Below are positions 17,791-25,674 of a DNA stretch of 64,000 nt, one piece after another. This DNA comes from Paraflavitalea pollutisoli. Lineage in GTDB: Bacteria > Bacteroidota > Bacteroidia > Chitinophagales > Chitinophagaceae. The stretch spans positions 4,207,144-4,271,143 of the forward strand of contig NZ_JARKMX010000008.1 in NCBI RefSeq assembly GCF_029360705.1, given 5' to 3'. Under the pieces are notes generated by a model that saw only the letters and a list, made by a program, of their open reading frames with translations, was not told the origin of the DNA and made no database searches. Both the position numbers and the translations under genes were made by a program. Every line of letters begins with the position of its first letter. Position 1 is the first letter of the stretch.

Positions 17791-18720
17791 TCACCACTTC
17801 ACCCGCCTCGTACGTCCGATGGACATGCTCAACTTGAACTGTACCGTGAAATAAGAATCATTGTAGCGCGAATTGCCCCGTATGCTGCCCTCATGCGTTA
17901 CAATCGATGGATCAAGTTCCTGCCGGCGATCGGCAAGTTGCACGGCCTGCGCCGCCTGCTTGGGGTTCAGCTCTTCTGCAAAACGTGATGGGTCGATGTA
18001 GGTAGTACTCACATCATCGAGGTAATCGGTATTCAGGAAACGGTGCATGACTTCCAGCCGCGCATTGAGGAATGCCGACACTTCATATTTGATACCAATC
18101 CCCAGGGGGAAATTGACCTGTGTCAGCTTATAGGGTTTCCGGTCGGGGAAGGCTGCAAAACCCTGTCCTTCGGTCCGCAAGGGCTGCAGATCGACCCACT
18201 GGTACCCATTGAATGCTTGTGGATTGAAATGAAAGAGACCTACACCACCCACGATGTACGGAGAAAACTCGGAGGGTTCCTGGGCATACGACTCAAACAA
18301 CGGCACGGGATGGAATTCTGCCAGCAAAGCCGCCTCGGTGATCTTGCTCATGAACGACAGGTTACGCAGCAGGCGGCCCTCTGCGGCGCCCACATCGCCC
18401 ATCAGCGTATTATCAGCCCCGCTGACCTTTCCAAAAGTAAGATCGAAGCGACCACCGATGATATGATGGTACAAAGCACCTACATAGAAACCGCCGGCAA
18501 AATTATAGTTGCGGGCATTGAGGTCTTTGATGAACCGCTTACCTACTCCCTTTTTGCCACCCAGGTCTGTCATGGCATTCATAGCACCAACAGACACACC
18601 GGCTTCCCACAGGACATCGGGTTCGAGGTAATCGTTATCATAGAAATAGTACTGACCAGATGCTTCATGGGCGCATAGGAATACCACCCATAGCATCACG
18701 AATGAATGCAATAGTCTCAT
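17791..18720 (-). CDS. DUF6089-type outer-membrane beta-barrel protein
   Basis: 309 residues with a signal peptide (MRLLHSFVMLWVVFLCAHEASGQ). The mature part begins with VLWEAGVSVGAMNAMTDLGGKKG and continues with alternating aromatic beta strands (FAGGFYVGALYHHIIGGRFDLTFG, SPYIVGGVGLFHFNPQ, PLGIGIKYEVSAFLNARLEVMHRFLNTDYLDDV), ending YFTVQFKLSMSIGRTRRVKW. This fits the DUF6089 porin-like family of Bacteroidota. Substrate or partner unknown. The upstream region carries repeated GTTACCG-type sites that may regulate it. Confidence 0.85.
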   Translation of the reverse strand: MRLLHSFVMLWVVFLCAHEASGQYYFYDNDYLEPDVLWEAGVSVGAMNAMTDLGGKKGVGKRFIKDLNARNYNFAGGFYVGALYHHIIGGRFDLTFGKVSGADNTLMGDVGAAEGRLLRNLSFMSKITEAALLAEFHPVPLFESYAQEPSEFSPYIVGGVGLFHFNPQAFNGYQWVDLQPLRTEGQGFAAFPDRKPYKLTQVNFPLGIGIKYEVSAFLNARLEVMHRFLNTDYLDDVSTTYIDPSRFAEELNPKQAAQAVQLADRRQELDPSIVTHEGSIRGNSRYNDSYFTVQFKLSMSIGRTRRVKW

Positions 18721-18879
18721 AGCAATGACGATAAATTGTTACCGTTTACAAAATCAGAGGGGTGTAATAAATGCTACTTAGTAAACAGCGACCAAACAGG
18801 CCGCAGAGGATCAAAAAGAATACCACTTACGAAAGGAAGAAAGCGTTGGTTTTTGATAACGAATATTTTTTATTTGAGG

Positions 18880-18891
18880 TTACCGCGGTAA
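18880..18891. promoter_or_regulatory. Perfect 12-bp palindrome upstream of the DUF6089 gene
   Basis: TTACCGCGGTAA is its own reverse complement. ATTGTTACCG at 18735-18744 and its exact reverse complement CGGTAACAAT at 18949-18958 flank it, giving three sites sharing TTACCG. Function inferred only from symmetry and position. Confidence 0.35.
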
Positions 18892-19090
18892 TCAACTGAA
18901 CCGCAATGATGCTTCATATTTGCAACATACAGACCGAATATTTTGCAGCGGTAACAATATCCAACGCAATGCACCATTATCGCGACATCCGCGCTGTTAT
19001 TGAAAGTACGCGCAACAATAGCTCAAACTAGATCCCCCCTTACTCCCGCCATTCACTGTGCACCCAGGCTGTATCCGGTAAATACTTACC

Positions 19091-19126
19091 ACCACAAAAC
19101 AAACATGGCCGCAAGTTGCGGCCATG
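19091..19126 (-). terminator. Intrinsic terminator after ruvB
   Basis: A 23-bp near-palindrome (CATGGCCGCAA, G, TTGCGGCCATG) followed on the minus strand by TTTGTTTTG. Confidence 0.75.
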
Positions 19127-19213
19127 ACATATATCAAGCAGGATTGATCGTAAGGGATGGTATGAACGGCTTCATCGATGGGTGCGTCCCCGCTTGCCAG
19201 TAACGAGCGCTGG

Positions 19214-20245
19214 CTAAAACAACACATTCGCACCACTGGCAGCGCCCGGTGTACGCCCCAGGTGTTCATAGGCCTTGGCCGTTACTTCCCGGCCACGCGG
19301 GGTGCGTTTGATAAACCCTTCCTGGATCAGGAATGGCTCATATACTTCTTCCAGGGTTCCGGTCTCTTCGCCCACGGCAGTTGCGATCGTCGTAATGCCT
19401 ACGGGGCCACCCTTGAATTTATCGATGATGGTCAGCAGGATACGGTTGTCCATTTCATCCAGGCCATACTCATCGACATTCAAGGCACGCAAGGCATGTT
19501 GTGTGATGCCGAGGTCGATGACCCCATTGCTCAATACCTGTGCGAAATCGCGCACGCGGCGCAGGAGGCCATTGCCTATACGTGGGGTACCCCGACTGCG
19601 CCGCGCTATTTCATGCGCCGCATCGGAGGTGATCTTTACATTCAAGATACTGGCTGCACGCGTAATGATCTTTTGCAGGGTCTCTGCATTGTAGTATTCC
19701 AGCCTTGCTTTGATCGCAAATCGTGACAACAAGGGGGCGGTGAGCAAACCACTTCGCGTGGTAGCGCCTACCAGTGTGAAAGGATTCAGGGAGATCTGTA
19801 TACTGCGGGCGTTGGGACCGCTATCGATCATGATATCGAGGCGGTAGTCTTCCATCGCCGCATAGAGGTACTCTTCCACCACTGTACTCAACCGATGGAT
19901 CTCATCGATGAACAATACATCGTTGGGCTCGAGGTTGGTGAGCAGTCCTGCCAGGTCGCCGGGCTTTTCAATGACCGGGCCGGAGGTTTCCTTAATGCTC
20001 ACGCCCATTTCATTGGCCACGATACGGCTGAGGGTTGTTTTGCCCAATCCGGGAGGACCGTGAAACAATACATGGTCTAATGCCTCACCCCGCAACTTGG
20101 CTGCCTTGATAAAGATCTTGATGTTCTCGATGATCTGTCCCTGGCCGGAGAAGTCTTCTATCTCCTTCGGCCGGATATTGTTTTCGAACTCTTTATCTGC
20201 TGCTGATAAGGACCCTTTTTCTGTATGTAAGTTTGGATTAGCCAT
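19214..20245 (-). CDS. ruvB: Holliday junction branch-migration ATPase RuvB
   Basis: 343 residues, normal length. RuvB is the hexameric motor that moves Holliday junctions together with RuvA; RuvC (39.8 kb here) resolves them. N-terminal [16 protein letters not shown] region (here [19 protein letters not shown]), Walker [11 protein letters not shown], Walker [11 protein letters not shown], sensor GATTRSGLL and C-terminal winged helix with [23 protein letters not shown] at 20243-20245, 28 bp after an exact TAnnTTTG element. ruvA is not nearby. Confidence 0.97.
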   Translation of the reverse strand: MANPNLHTEKGSLSAADKEFENNIRPKEIEDFSGQGQIIENIKIFIKAAKLRGEALDHVLFHGPPGLGKTTLSRIVANEMGVSIKETSGPVIEKPGDLAGLLTNLEPNDVLFIDEIHRLSTVVEEYLYAAMEDYRLDIMIDSGPNARSIQISLNPFTLVGATTRSGLLTAPLLSRFAIKARLEYYNAETLQKIITRAASILNVKITSDAAHEIARRSRGTPRIGNGLLRRVRDFAQVLSNGVIDLGITQHALRALNVDEYGLDEMDNRILLTIIDKFKGGPVGITTIATAVGEETGTLEEVYEPFLIQEGFIKRTPRGREVTAKAYEHLGRTPGAASGANVLF

Positions 20246-20273
20246 GCTTTTCGGTCAACTTTGTAAAACTACA

Positions 20274-20281
20274 CAAAAGTA
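20274..20281 (-). promoter_or_regulatory. -7 promoter element for ruvB
   Basis: Minus-strand TACTTTTG matches TAnnTTTG exactly, 28 bp before the ruvB ATG. No clear -33 TTG. Confidence 0.55.
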
Positions 20282-20439
20282 AGCCAGTAATCCGATGTGC
20301 TTACATTTTATACAGCCTGTACAGTTTGAAACGCCGGGATACTGTGGCAATGGACCATCGCGCAGGAACACACTACTTCTTTCACCAAAATGTACGAGTC
20401 GGTCGAGTTTCCGACACCTGAATCCATGAACCTGCTTGT

Positions 20440-20607
20440 GATCATCGGCAGACCAATGATTGTGTATGAAGAAGCACTTCACGCATCCCGTTCCCGCGTG
20501 TGAGCAAACCCCACCTTGTTGAACCTGCCCTTAATGATCGGCAGACCGATGGGCGTGTAGGAAGCAGCATCGCGTGTGAGCGAACACGACCTTGTATAAT
20601 TCCTTTA
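20440..20607. repeat. Imperfect direct duplication (about 94 and 72 bp)
   Basis: Copy 1 (20440-20533) and copy 2 (20536-20607) share, in order, ATCGGCAGACC, GTGTA, GAAG, AGCA, CGCGTGTGAGC and ACCTTGT. Copy 2 lacks about 16 bp in the middle. Confidence 0.65.
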
Positions 20608-20647
20608 GTCGATCACTGAAACTGTATCCTTTTGGGGCTGTACCTGC

Positions 20648-20691
20648 TTCGCCTCTTATTCGGGGCTTCTTCGGGAATTCTTCGGTATTTA
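20648..20691. repeat. 11-bp-period tandem array (4 copies)
   Basis: Units TTCGCCTCTTA, TTCGGGGCTTC, TTCGGGAATTC and TTCGGTATTTA repeat exactly every 11 bp, with TTCG fixed and the rest drifting. Confidence 0.75.
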
Positions 20692-20965
20692 CCTATGAAA
20701 ACACGGTCCATTCCCGAACAAGTCCCGGCGCAAACCTTTATAAGACCGTTTCAGGGTTTTAATAAAGTTCGACCAAAAGGAGGGGAAGGGCTTGCTGGCA
20801 ACGTATCTTTAGCACATGCTATTCACCCGGTCAATGCTTCGTGGTCATTTCCTTCCCTGCCTCCCCGGCGGTCGGAGTGTAGGTCGGCATGGCCAGCAGG
20901 GAGCAGTGCTCCGCGTGCACCGGTACGACCAAACTGCCTCTCCCAGGGGCCATATCAACCGTCTC

Positions 20966-21020
20966 GGTTTACTCCAGGTTTACTTCCGGTTTACTTTCGC
21001 TTTACTCTTGGTTTACTCCA
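20966..21020. repeat. 11-bp-period tandem array (5 copies)
   Basis: Units GGTTTACTCCA, GGTTTACTTCC, GGTTTACTTTC, GCTTTACTCTT and GGTTTACTCCA repeat exactly every 11 bp. Confidence 0.85.
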
Positions 21021-21299
21021 GACAGGCGATCGCCACGGGTTAGCCAGGACTTCCCTGCCCGATTACCAGCATCCAACGACTCACTCGACCACAGCGATCC
21101 AACAGGGGCCGCCCAGACCAGCTTTCAATTTTTTTTGGTAGCGGCATTGTCAGCCCCTCACCTCTCGCACACGGGCTTTTGACTAATTTAACCGCTGTAC
21201 GTCAACCGCTTACCATCGTTATCCAAACCAGCCTTTCCTGTTGGGCAGCATTCTTCTTGCCCCTGAGACCGCCATTTAACAGGTTTTTCGCGAATCATA

Positions 21300-21330
21300 T
21301 TTGCATATACAAATAAACTTCCTACCTTTG
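21300..21330 (+). promoter_or_regulatory. Promoter of the marR-like gene with overlapping palindromic operator
   Basis: TTTG (21300-21303), 19 bp, then TACCTTTG (21323-21330): an ideal Bacteroidota promoter. The -33 box overlaps TTGCATATACAA (21301-21312), a palindrome with a single mismatch that recurs as TTGTATATACAA before the next gene. Confidence 0.75.
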
Positions 21331-21340
21331 TGTGGTCAGT

Positions 21341-21769
21341 ATGAAAGCGTCCGAAAGCAAATACAAACATTGTATGTACTTCATCGCCAATGCCCTGGGC
21401 AGAAGGATCGAAAAGTTGGCCATGGAGACCTGGAAACAGGTCGACCTGTCGCCAAGCCATGCTTACCTGCTTTTGCTGGTGATCGAAGAACCGGGCATTC
21501 AGCCTACCGGACTTAGTGAGCAATTACTCCTGACCCCTTCGACCATCACCCGGCTGATCGAAAAACTGGAAGACAAGGGGTTGGCGACCCGCAGCACAGA
21601 AGGGAAACTGACCAAAGTATACCCTACCGAAAAAGCGAAAGCTTTACTGCCTAAACTGCTGGAATGCGTGAACAGTTTTACCGAGAATTATTCCAATATT
21701 CTCGGCAAAGACGAAAGCCTCCGCATGGTCAAGAATATGGCCGCGCTGGCTGACAAACTACCTGAGTAG
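21341..21769 (+). CDS. MarR-family transcriptional regulator
   Basis: 142 residues from the ATG at 21341 (MKASESKYKHCMYFIANALG); a GTG 9 bp upstream is possible but less likely. Winged helix-turn-helix: recognition region GLSEQLLLTPSTITRLIEKLEDKGLATRS and wing GKLTKVYPTEKAKALL, with dimerisation helices at both ends. MarR proteins usually repress themselves and a neighbour and let go on ligand binding. A near-identical palindrome lies in this gene's promoter and in front of the NmrA-like gene, so that pair is the likely regulon. A Cys (KHCMYF) near the N-terminus might sense oxidants, but this is conjecture. Confidence 0.92.
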   Translation: MKASESKYKHCMYFIANALGRRIEKLAMETWKQVDLSPSHAYLLLLVIEEPGIQPTGLSEQLLLTPSTITRLIEKLEDKGLATRSTEGKLTKVYPTEKAKALLPKLLECVNSFTENYSNILGKDESLRMVKNMAALADKLPE

Positions 21770-21788
21770 TTTTTTTTGCCACATTACT

Positions 21789-21800
21789 TGTATATACAAA
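21789..21800. promoter_or_regulatory. Palindromic operator before the NmrA-like gene
   Basis: TTGTATATACAA is a perfect 12-bp palindrome matching 11 of 12 bases of the site in the marR promoter. Its TTG could double as the -33 box of a weak promoter with TATCTACT at 21813-21820. Confidence 0.65.
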
Positions 21801-21843
21801 CATTAATAACAATATCTACTTCATTCAACAAAATCATTGCATT

Positions 21844-22734
21844 ATGAATTACGTTATTACCGGTGGCGCTGGCCACATCTCGAAGCCGCTTGCTGAAACC
21901 CTGCTCGCCGCCGGCCACCACGTTACTGTTGTCGGTCGCAACGCCGCCAACCTGGCCGAGTTGACCGCCAAGGGCGCTAAAGCAGCTATTGGCTCTGTAG
22001 ACGATGTAGCGTTCCTCAGCGAAACCTTTAAAGGAGCTGATGGTCTCTATTTGATGATTCCGCCCAATTATGGTGCTACCGACCTTAAAGCCGCTATCAC
22101 CCAGGTAGGTAAGAACTATGCGGCCGCACTCAAGGCCAGCCCCGTTCAACATGTGGTATTGCTGAGTAGCATTGGCGCTCACCTGGCTGAAGGTACCGGT
22201 CCCATTGTAGGTTTACACAACACGGAAAAAGCACTGGGCGAACTTTCGAACATCAATTTCCTGTTCCTGCGTCCCGCTTTCTTCTACTACAACCTGCTTG
22301 CCCTGACAGGCCTGGTGAAGCAAGCCAACATCATCGGCAACAACTACACCGTACCCGCGGGTAAGTTCCCCATCGTAGATACGAGTGATATTGCCGCTGT
22401 GGCTGCAGATGCGCTGCTGAAGCTTTCTTTCAAAGGACATAGCGTTCAATACATCGCCAGCGACGAAGTGGGCACCGACCAGATTGCTGCCGAATTGGGC
22501 AAAGCAATCGGTAAGCCAGAGCTGCCCTGGGTGAAGTTCACGGACGAACAATCCAAAGCTGCTTTGTTACAAGCGGGCCTTGGTGAATCTGGCGCTGACA
22601 ACCTGGTAGAAATGGGTGTTGCCAATGACAAGGGCCTCGCCTCTGAAGATTACTGGAAACATCAACCTACACTGGGCAAGGTGAAACTGGGCGACTTCGC
22701 GAAAGTATTCGCCACCGTCTACAACGCACAATAA
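21844..22734 (+). CDS. NmrA-like NAD(P)-binding oxidoreductase
   Basis: 296 residues of the atypical short-chain dehydrogenase / NmrA type. Rossmann start MNYVITGGAGHISKPLAETLL (GGxGHI variant of GxxGxxG), then VVGRNAANLAEL, VVLLSSIGAH and FLRPAFFYYNL. Related proteins are quinone reductases or redox-sensing proteins; without the Tyr-x-x-x-Lys pair of classical SDRs, chemistry cannot be assigned. It follows the MarR gene by 74 bp, on the same strand, with the shared operator in between; the pair resembles MarR-controlled quinone or electrophile defence. A terminator follows. Confidence 0.88.
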   Translation: MNYVITGGAGHISKPLAETLLAAGHHVTVVGRNAANLAELTAKGAKAAIGSVDDVAFLSETFKGADGLYLMIPPNYGATDLKAAITQVGKNYAAALKASPVQHVVLLSSIGAHLAEGTGPIVGLHNTEKALGELSNINFLFLRPAFFYYNLLALTGLVKQANIIGNNYTVPAGKFPIVDTSDIAAVAADALLKLSFKGHSVQYIASDEVGTDQIAAELGKAIGKPELPWVKFTDEQSKAALLQAGLGESGADNLVEMGVANDKGLASEDYWKHQPTLGKVKLGDFAKVFATVYNAQ

Positions 22735-22834
22735 GCAAAGGAACCGGGCATTGGCATTGATGAACGTATCAACCATTGGCAACTAGCGCAAGGAATTAAA
22801 TTATACATGCCCGCTACTTTGTTCTATGCATAAT

Positions 22835-22873
22835 AAAAGCCAGGTGAGCTCCTTTGCCCACCTGGCTTTTTGT
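22835..22873. terminator. Bidirectional terminator after the NmrA-like gene
   Basis: 12-bp stem AAAAGCCAGGTG/CACCTGGCTTTT with A-run before and T-run after. Confidence 0.8.
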
Positions 22874-22877
22874 TGTT

Positions 22878-22885
22878 TATCTTTG
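22878..22885 (+). promoter_or_regulatory. -7 element of a near-leaderless promoter, directly behind a terminator
   Basis: TATCTTTG (exact TAnnTTTG) ends 5 bp before the ATG at 22891. A TTTG at 22853-22856, inside the loop of the terminator, is 21 bp upstream and could be the -33 box. Confidence 0.6.
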
Positions 22886-22890
22886 ATACC

Positions 22891-23175
22891 ATGAATTACG
22901 ATCAATTCCACGCCAGCCTTTCTGAACCCACTCCGCCGTCAAACATCTCCGTATACCTGCAAGCCCTTTGGCATGAAGGTAAAGGGGATTGGGACGCCTC
23001 GCACGAGACAATTCAGGACGTGCCGGATAAAACGGCTTCGTGGATACATGCCTACCTGCACCGTAAAGAAGGTGACACCTTCAACGCCAACTACTGGTAC
23101 AACAAGGCGGGCAAACGCATGCCCGGTTATTCGCTCGACCAGGAATGGGAGGAGATCGTCAAGGCGCTGCTTTGA
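22891..23175 (+). CDS. Small conserved-looking protein, function unknown
   Basis: 94 residues, start MNYDQFHASLSEPTPP at the ATG 22891. The body, YLQALWHEGKGDWDASHETIQ followed by ASWIHAYLHRKEGD and ANYWYNKAGKRMP, looks like two helical hairpins of a short tetratricopeptide-like fold, cytosolic. Similar short proteins occur in many Bacteroidota and some other bacteria without known function (from memory). The promoter sits 5 bp before the start codon, predicting a leaderless mRNA. No partner gene is evident. Confidence 0.75.
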   Translation: MNYDQFHASLSEPTPPSNISVYLQALWHEGKGDWDASHETIQDVPDKTASWIHAYLHRKEGDTFNANYWYNKAGKRMPGYSLDQEWEEIVKALL

Positions 23176-23251
23176 TCGGCCGCACACTCAGTAGCGGTTA
23201 CCTTACTTTCACCACCATCGCAGGCTAATCACCGACTAAACACCACATCAC

Positions 23252-23288
23252 AAAAGAGCGGCCGGCCCCTGCCGGTGATCCGCTCTTT
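23252..23288. terminator. Bidirectional terminator between the small gene and the OmpA-like gene
   Basis: AAAAGAGCGG pairs with CCGCTCTTT around a GC-rich inner hairpin; located between convergent genes. Confidence 0.7.
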
Positions 23289-23309
23289 CATTGGTTGTAT
23301 CAAACGCTT

Positions 23310-24542
23310 TTATTTCTCGCGTACCTGTACCGCTATGCGCCGATCGGGTTTGCGTTGCTCATCGGAAGCGTCGGCGGGTGCCTTGGCAAATTCAGAGCCA
23401 TAGCCTTCTGCCCCTACCAATTGCGCTTCTTTGGCACCGGTGGCCTTCAGGGCATTCAACACGGTTTCGGCACGGTCTTGCGATAGTTTTTTATTCACGG
23501 CTTCATCCCCTGTTTTATCGGTATACCCACCGATCTTGATCTTCAGGGTCGGATACGCGTTGAGGATGGCAGCAATATTATTGACCTGGGCTGAACTGGC
23601 TGCAGTGAGTTGCGCGCTGCCTGTTTCGAAGTTCAGGTTATCGAAATCGAACCAAACATCTTTACCACCCTGTGAGGCTGGGTCATTGAGAAATGCTACG
23701 AGCCGGTCTTCGATCCCGCCTTTATAAGCATCGAGTTCTACCCCATTGGGCAAGGCCACTTTGATGGAGGTAAGCGTAGGCGATTCTGTAGGCGCTGTGG
23801 TAGTGATCGTATCTGCCGGCAACACCTTTGCCTCCTCCGCACTCTTATTGCACCCTTTGGACAGGTAATAGATGACGCCAATGGCTATTAGCGCAATGAT
23901 CAGCGGCACCAGCCACTTGTTGCCTCCCCGGGCGGCATTGTCGACCGTAGCACGGGCCGTGCTGGTTGCGCCACCAATGGTGCCTGTCAGTTTGCTACCC
24001 AGGTCGGTAAGGCTACCCAGCCCCAATGCACCCGCAAGGTTGAGCCCCGAAGGGATGGCACTGATGATGGAACTTTTTTGGTTGGCCAACAGCGAGGACA
24101 GGCCACTGACCCCGAGGTTGTTCGCACTCACCTGTTGCCCCAATGTACCCAGTGCTGCCGGTGCCGCCACACTCAGCAAGGAGGCCGCCGAAGAGTCGCG
24201 GATACCAGAAAAGCCGGATATCAGGCTGGTGATGCTGTCGAACCGGCTGCCAAATATGCTCTTGAGCCAGTCGAGTCCTTTGGTGACCAGACCGCCACTA
24301 CTGGCAAAACCTCCCAGGTTGCTGAGTACACCACTCGATGCGGCATCTTTCGACAGGTTGAGAATGCTCGATATGCCATCGGTAGTGCCTGCTTTATTGA
24401 GCAGCCCCGCCAGTACGGCCGGGATCGCTCCGCTAAGCGCCTTCTGAATACTGCCTTCACTTTCGCCAAAAGAAGAAGCCATTTTGCTGGTGAGATCACT
24501 GGTGAAAAGACTTTTCACTGAGTCAACAAGATTGAATGACAT
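23310..24542 (-). CDS. DUF937 / OmpA-like protein
   Basis: 410 residues. An N-terminal DUF937 domain (about 5-155; SGAIPAVLAGLLNKAG, repeated SLLS/SIISAIPSG motifs) is followed by a Gly/Thr/Ala linker. One membrane segment is visible (WLVPLIIALIAIGVIYYLSKG, about 208-228). The C-terminal OmpA peptidoglycan-binding domain (about 290-405) contains IKIGGYTDKTGDEAVNKKLSQDRAETVLNAL and ends in DEQRKPDRRIAVQV. There is no signal peptide, so the DUF937 part should be cytosolic and OmpA periplasmic, tethering the inner membrane to the cell wall. The function of DUF937 is unknown. Start ATG 24540-24542. Confidence 0.87.
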   Translation of the reverse strand: MSFNLVDSVKSLFTSDLTSKMASSFGESEGSIQKALSGAIPAVLAGLLNKAGTTDGISSILNLSKDAASSGVLSNLGGFASSGGLVTKGLDWLKSIFGSRFDSITSLISGFSGIRDSSAASLLSVAAPAALGTLGQQVSANNLGVSGLSSLLANQKSSIISAIPSGLNLAGALGLGSLTDLGSKLTGTIGGATSTARATVDNAARGGNKWLVPLIIALIAIGVIYYLSKGCNKSAEEAKVLPADTITTTAPTESPTLTSIKVALPNGVELDAYKGGIEDRLVAFLNDPASQGGKDVWFDFDNLNFETGSAQLTAASSAQVNNIAAILNAYPTLKIKIGGYTDKTGDEAVNKKLSQDRAETVLNALKATGAKEAQLVGAEGYGSEFAKAPADASDEQRKPDRRIAVQVREK

Positions 24543-24702
24543 GGTAAGATCATTTTTTTAATGAATAATAAAGAATGGATCGGGCAACCGCCTGGTGGGC
24601 GGACCGGAAGAGGGTCATGGCCTGGAAGCCCTGGAGGGATAATCTTTGTGTAGTTCAGTGGTAAATAACGTGCAGTAAGGCGATAGCGAAGAGTAATATA
24701 GC

Positions 24703-24729
24703 AAAAAGGGCCTGTGACGGCCCTTTTTG
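24703..24729. terminator. Bidirectional terminator after the M23 peptidase gene
   Basis: AAAAAGGGCC, 6-nt loop, GGCCCTTTTT: perfect stem with A and T runs. Confidence 0.8.
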
Positions 24730-24753
24730 TTGAATGAAGTCTATGTTATGAGA

Positions 24754-25455
24754 TTATTTCGCGTAACGCATCATTTGAAGGATCAGGTCGGGGTCGGGAC
24801 AATTGGCCAGGTACTTGTCCCTTTCCGAATACTTACATACACCAGGGTAATCTCCTTCTTTCAGTTCCATATCGAGAATGATCTGAAAATGCAGGTGCGG
24901 CGGCCAATGGCCATTTTCAGCAGGCTCACCAAAATGAGCGATCTCCTGACCGACGGATACATATTGGCCAGCCTGTACTTTCTGAATATCTGCTAAACTA
25001 ACATGTCCGTATAAGGTATAGAATGGAATGCCGTCGAGCTGGTGCAGCAGGACCAGTGTAGCCCCATAATCACCAAACAGGTCGTTGAAAGCATAGCTGT
25101 GTACCATACCTCCCATAAAGGCATAGACCGGCGTCCCGGCTGGTGCCCAGACATCGATGCCGAGGTGAAGCCGCCGGGGCTCCTCGCCCGGTTGTCCGCT
25201 GAAATGACTGCTGCGGCTGTATACCGTTCTGTTCTCATCATATCCACCAATGCCATAGCGACACCCTGCTGCCTTCACCTGGTGATCGATATAGGCGGCA
25301 AAGCGGTTCGTATCATCGATGATATCGGCAGTCAATCCCTTGTTGCGCTCCGTAAAGTCGAGGTGCAGCAATTGATCCTGAACGGGATCGAAGTCGACTA
25401 CCGGCTTGAAGGTAAATTGATACTTGCGTAAAGTATTGTCGAATGGTGATGGCAT
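24754..25455 (-). CDS. M23-family peptidoglycan metallopeptidase
   Basis: 233 residues from the ATG at 25455 (MPSPFDNTLRKYQFTFKPVVDF). LytM/M23 signature: RRLHLGIDVWAPAGTPVYAFMGG supplies His and Asp zinc ligands and HWPPHLHFQI the HxH pair; YTLYGHVSL lies between. Such enzymes cut peptide cross-links in the cell wall. No signal peptide is visible from this start, and the open frame upstream does not provide a convincing one, so export is unclear; some Bacteroidota members of this type act inside the cell or by another route. The divergent neighbour is the S41 protease gene. Confidence 0.85.
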   Translation of the reverse strand: MPSPFDNTLRKYQFTFKPVVDFDPVQDQLLHLDFTERNKGLTADIIDDTNRFAAYIDHQVKAAGCRYGIGGYDENRTVYSRSSHFSGQPGEEPRRLHLGIDVWAPAGTPVYAFMGGMVHSYAFNDLFGDYGATLVLLHQLDGIPFYTLYGHVSLADIQKVQAGQYVSVGQEIAHFGEPAENGHWPPHLHFQIILDMELKEGDYPGVCKYSERDKYLANCPDPDLILQMMRYAK

Positions 25456-25674
25456 ACAACAGGATAAATTAGTTACGATTATAGGTCGGGAAAACGATCG
25501 TTCTGTTACAGTGGTTGCGGTTAAAGCCTTGCTTCCCCTCCTTTTCAGGCAGGCTAAGGGAGTAGTCCACCTCACCGCTTGTAATACTATTCGCGCTTTC
25601 ATGCAATCCCCTCCCTTGCAAATATCCCGGATTGCTACCTTTATTTCAATTCTTTTGTCAAAACCTGCTCATTT

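Larger units (their letters stand above)
18721..19213. other. 493-bp region without a gene; candidate regulatory sites and a terminator
   Basis: No convincing gene. It holds three GTTACCG-type sites (18735-18744, 18880-18891, 18949-18958) near the DUF6089 start and, at the right end, the terminator of ruvB. Short open frames near 19000-19270 lack supporting signals. Confidence 0.6.
20282..21299. other. 1-kb gene-free region between ruvB and the marR-like gene
   Basis: No gene with convincing start, length or composition. It contains an imperfect duplication (20440-20607) and two different 11-bp-period arrays (20648-20691 and 20966-21020). The short open frames over the arrays translate to repeat-derived, low-complexity peptides. 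No tRNA-like or known ncRNA fold was recognised. Confidence 0.65.

Noticed and set aside
20632..21182. Several overlapping open frames in the ruvB-marR gap
   Set aside because: They run through the 11-bp arrays, have biased composition, and no frame is favoured by codon pattern.
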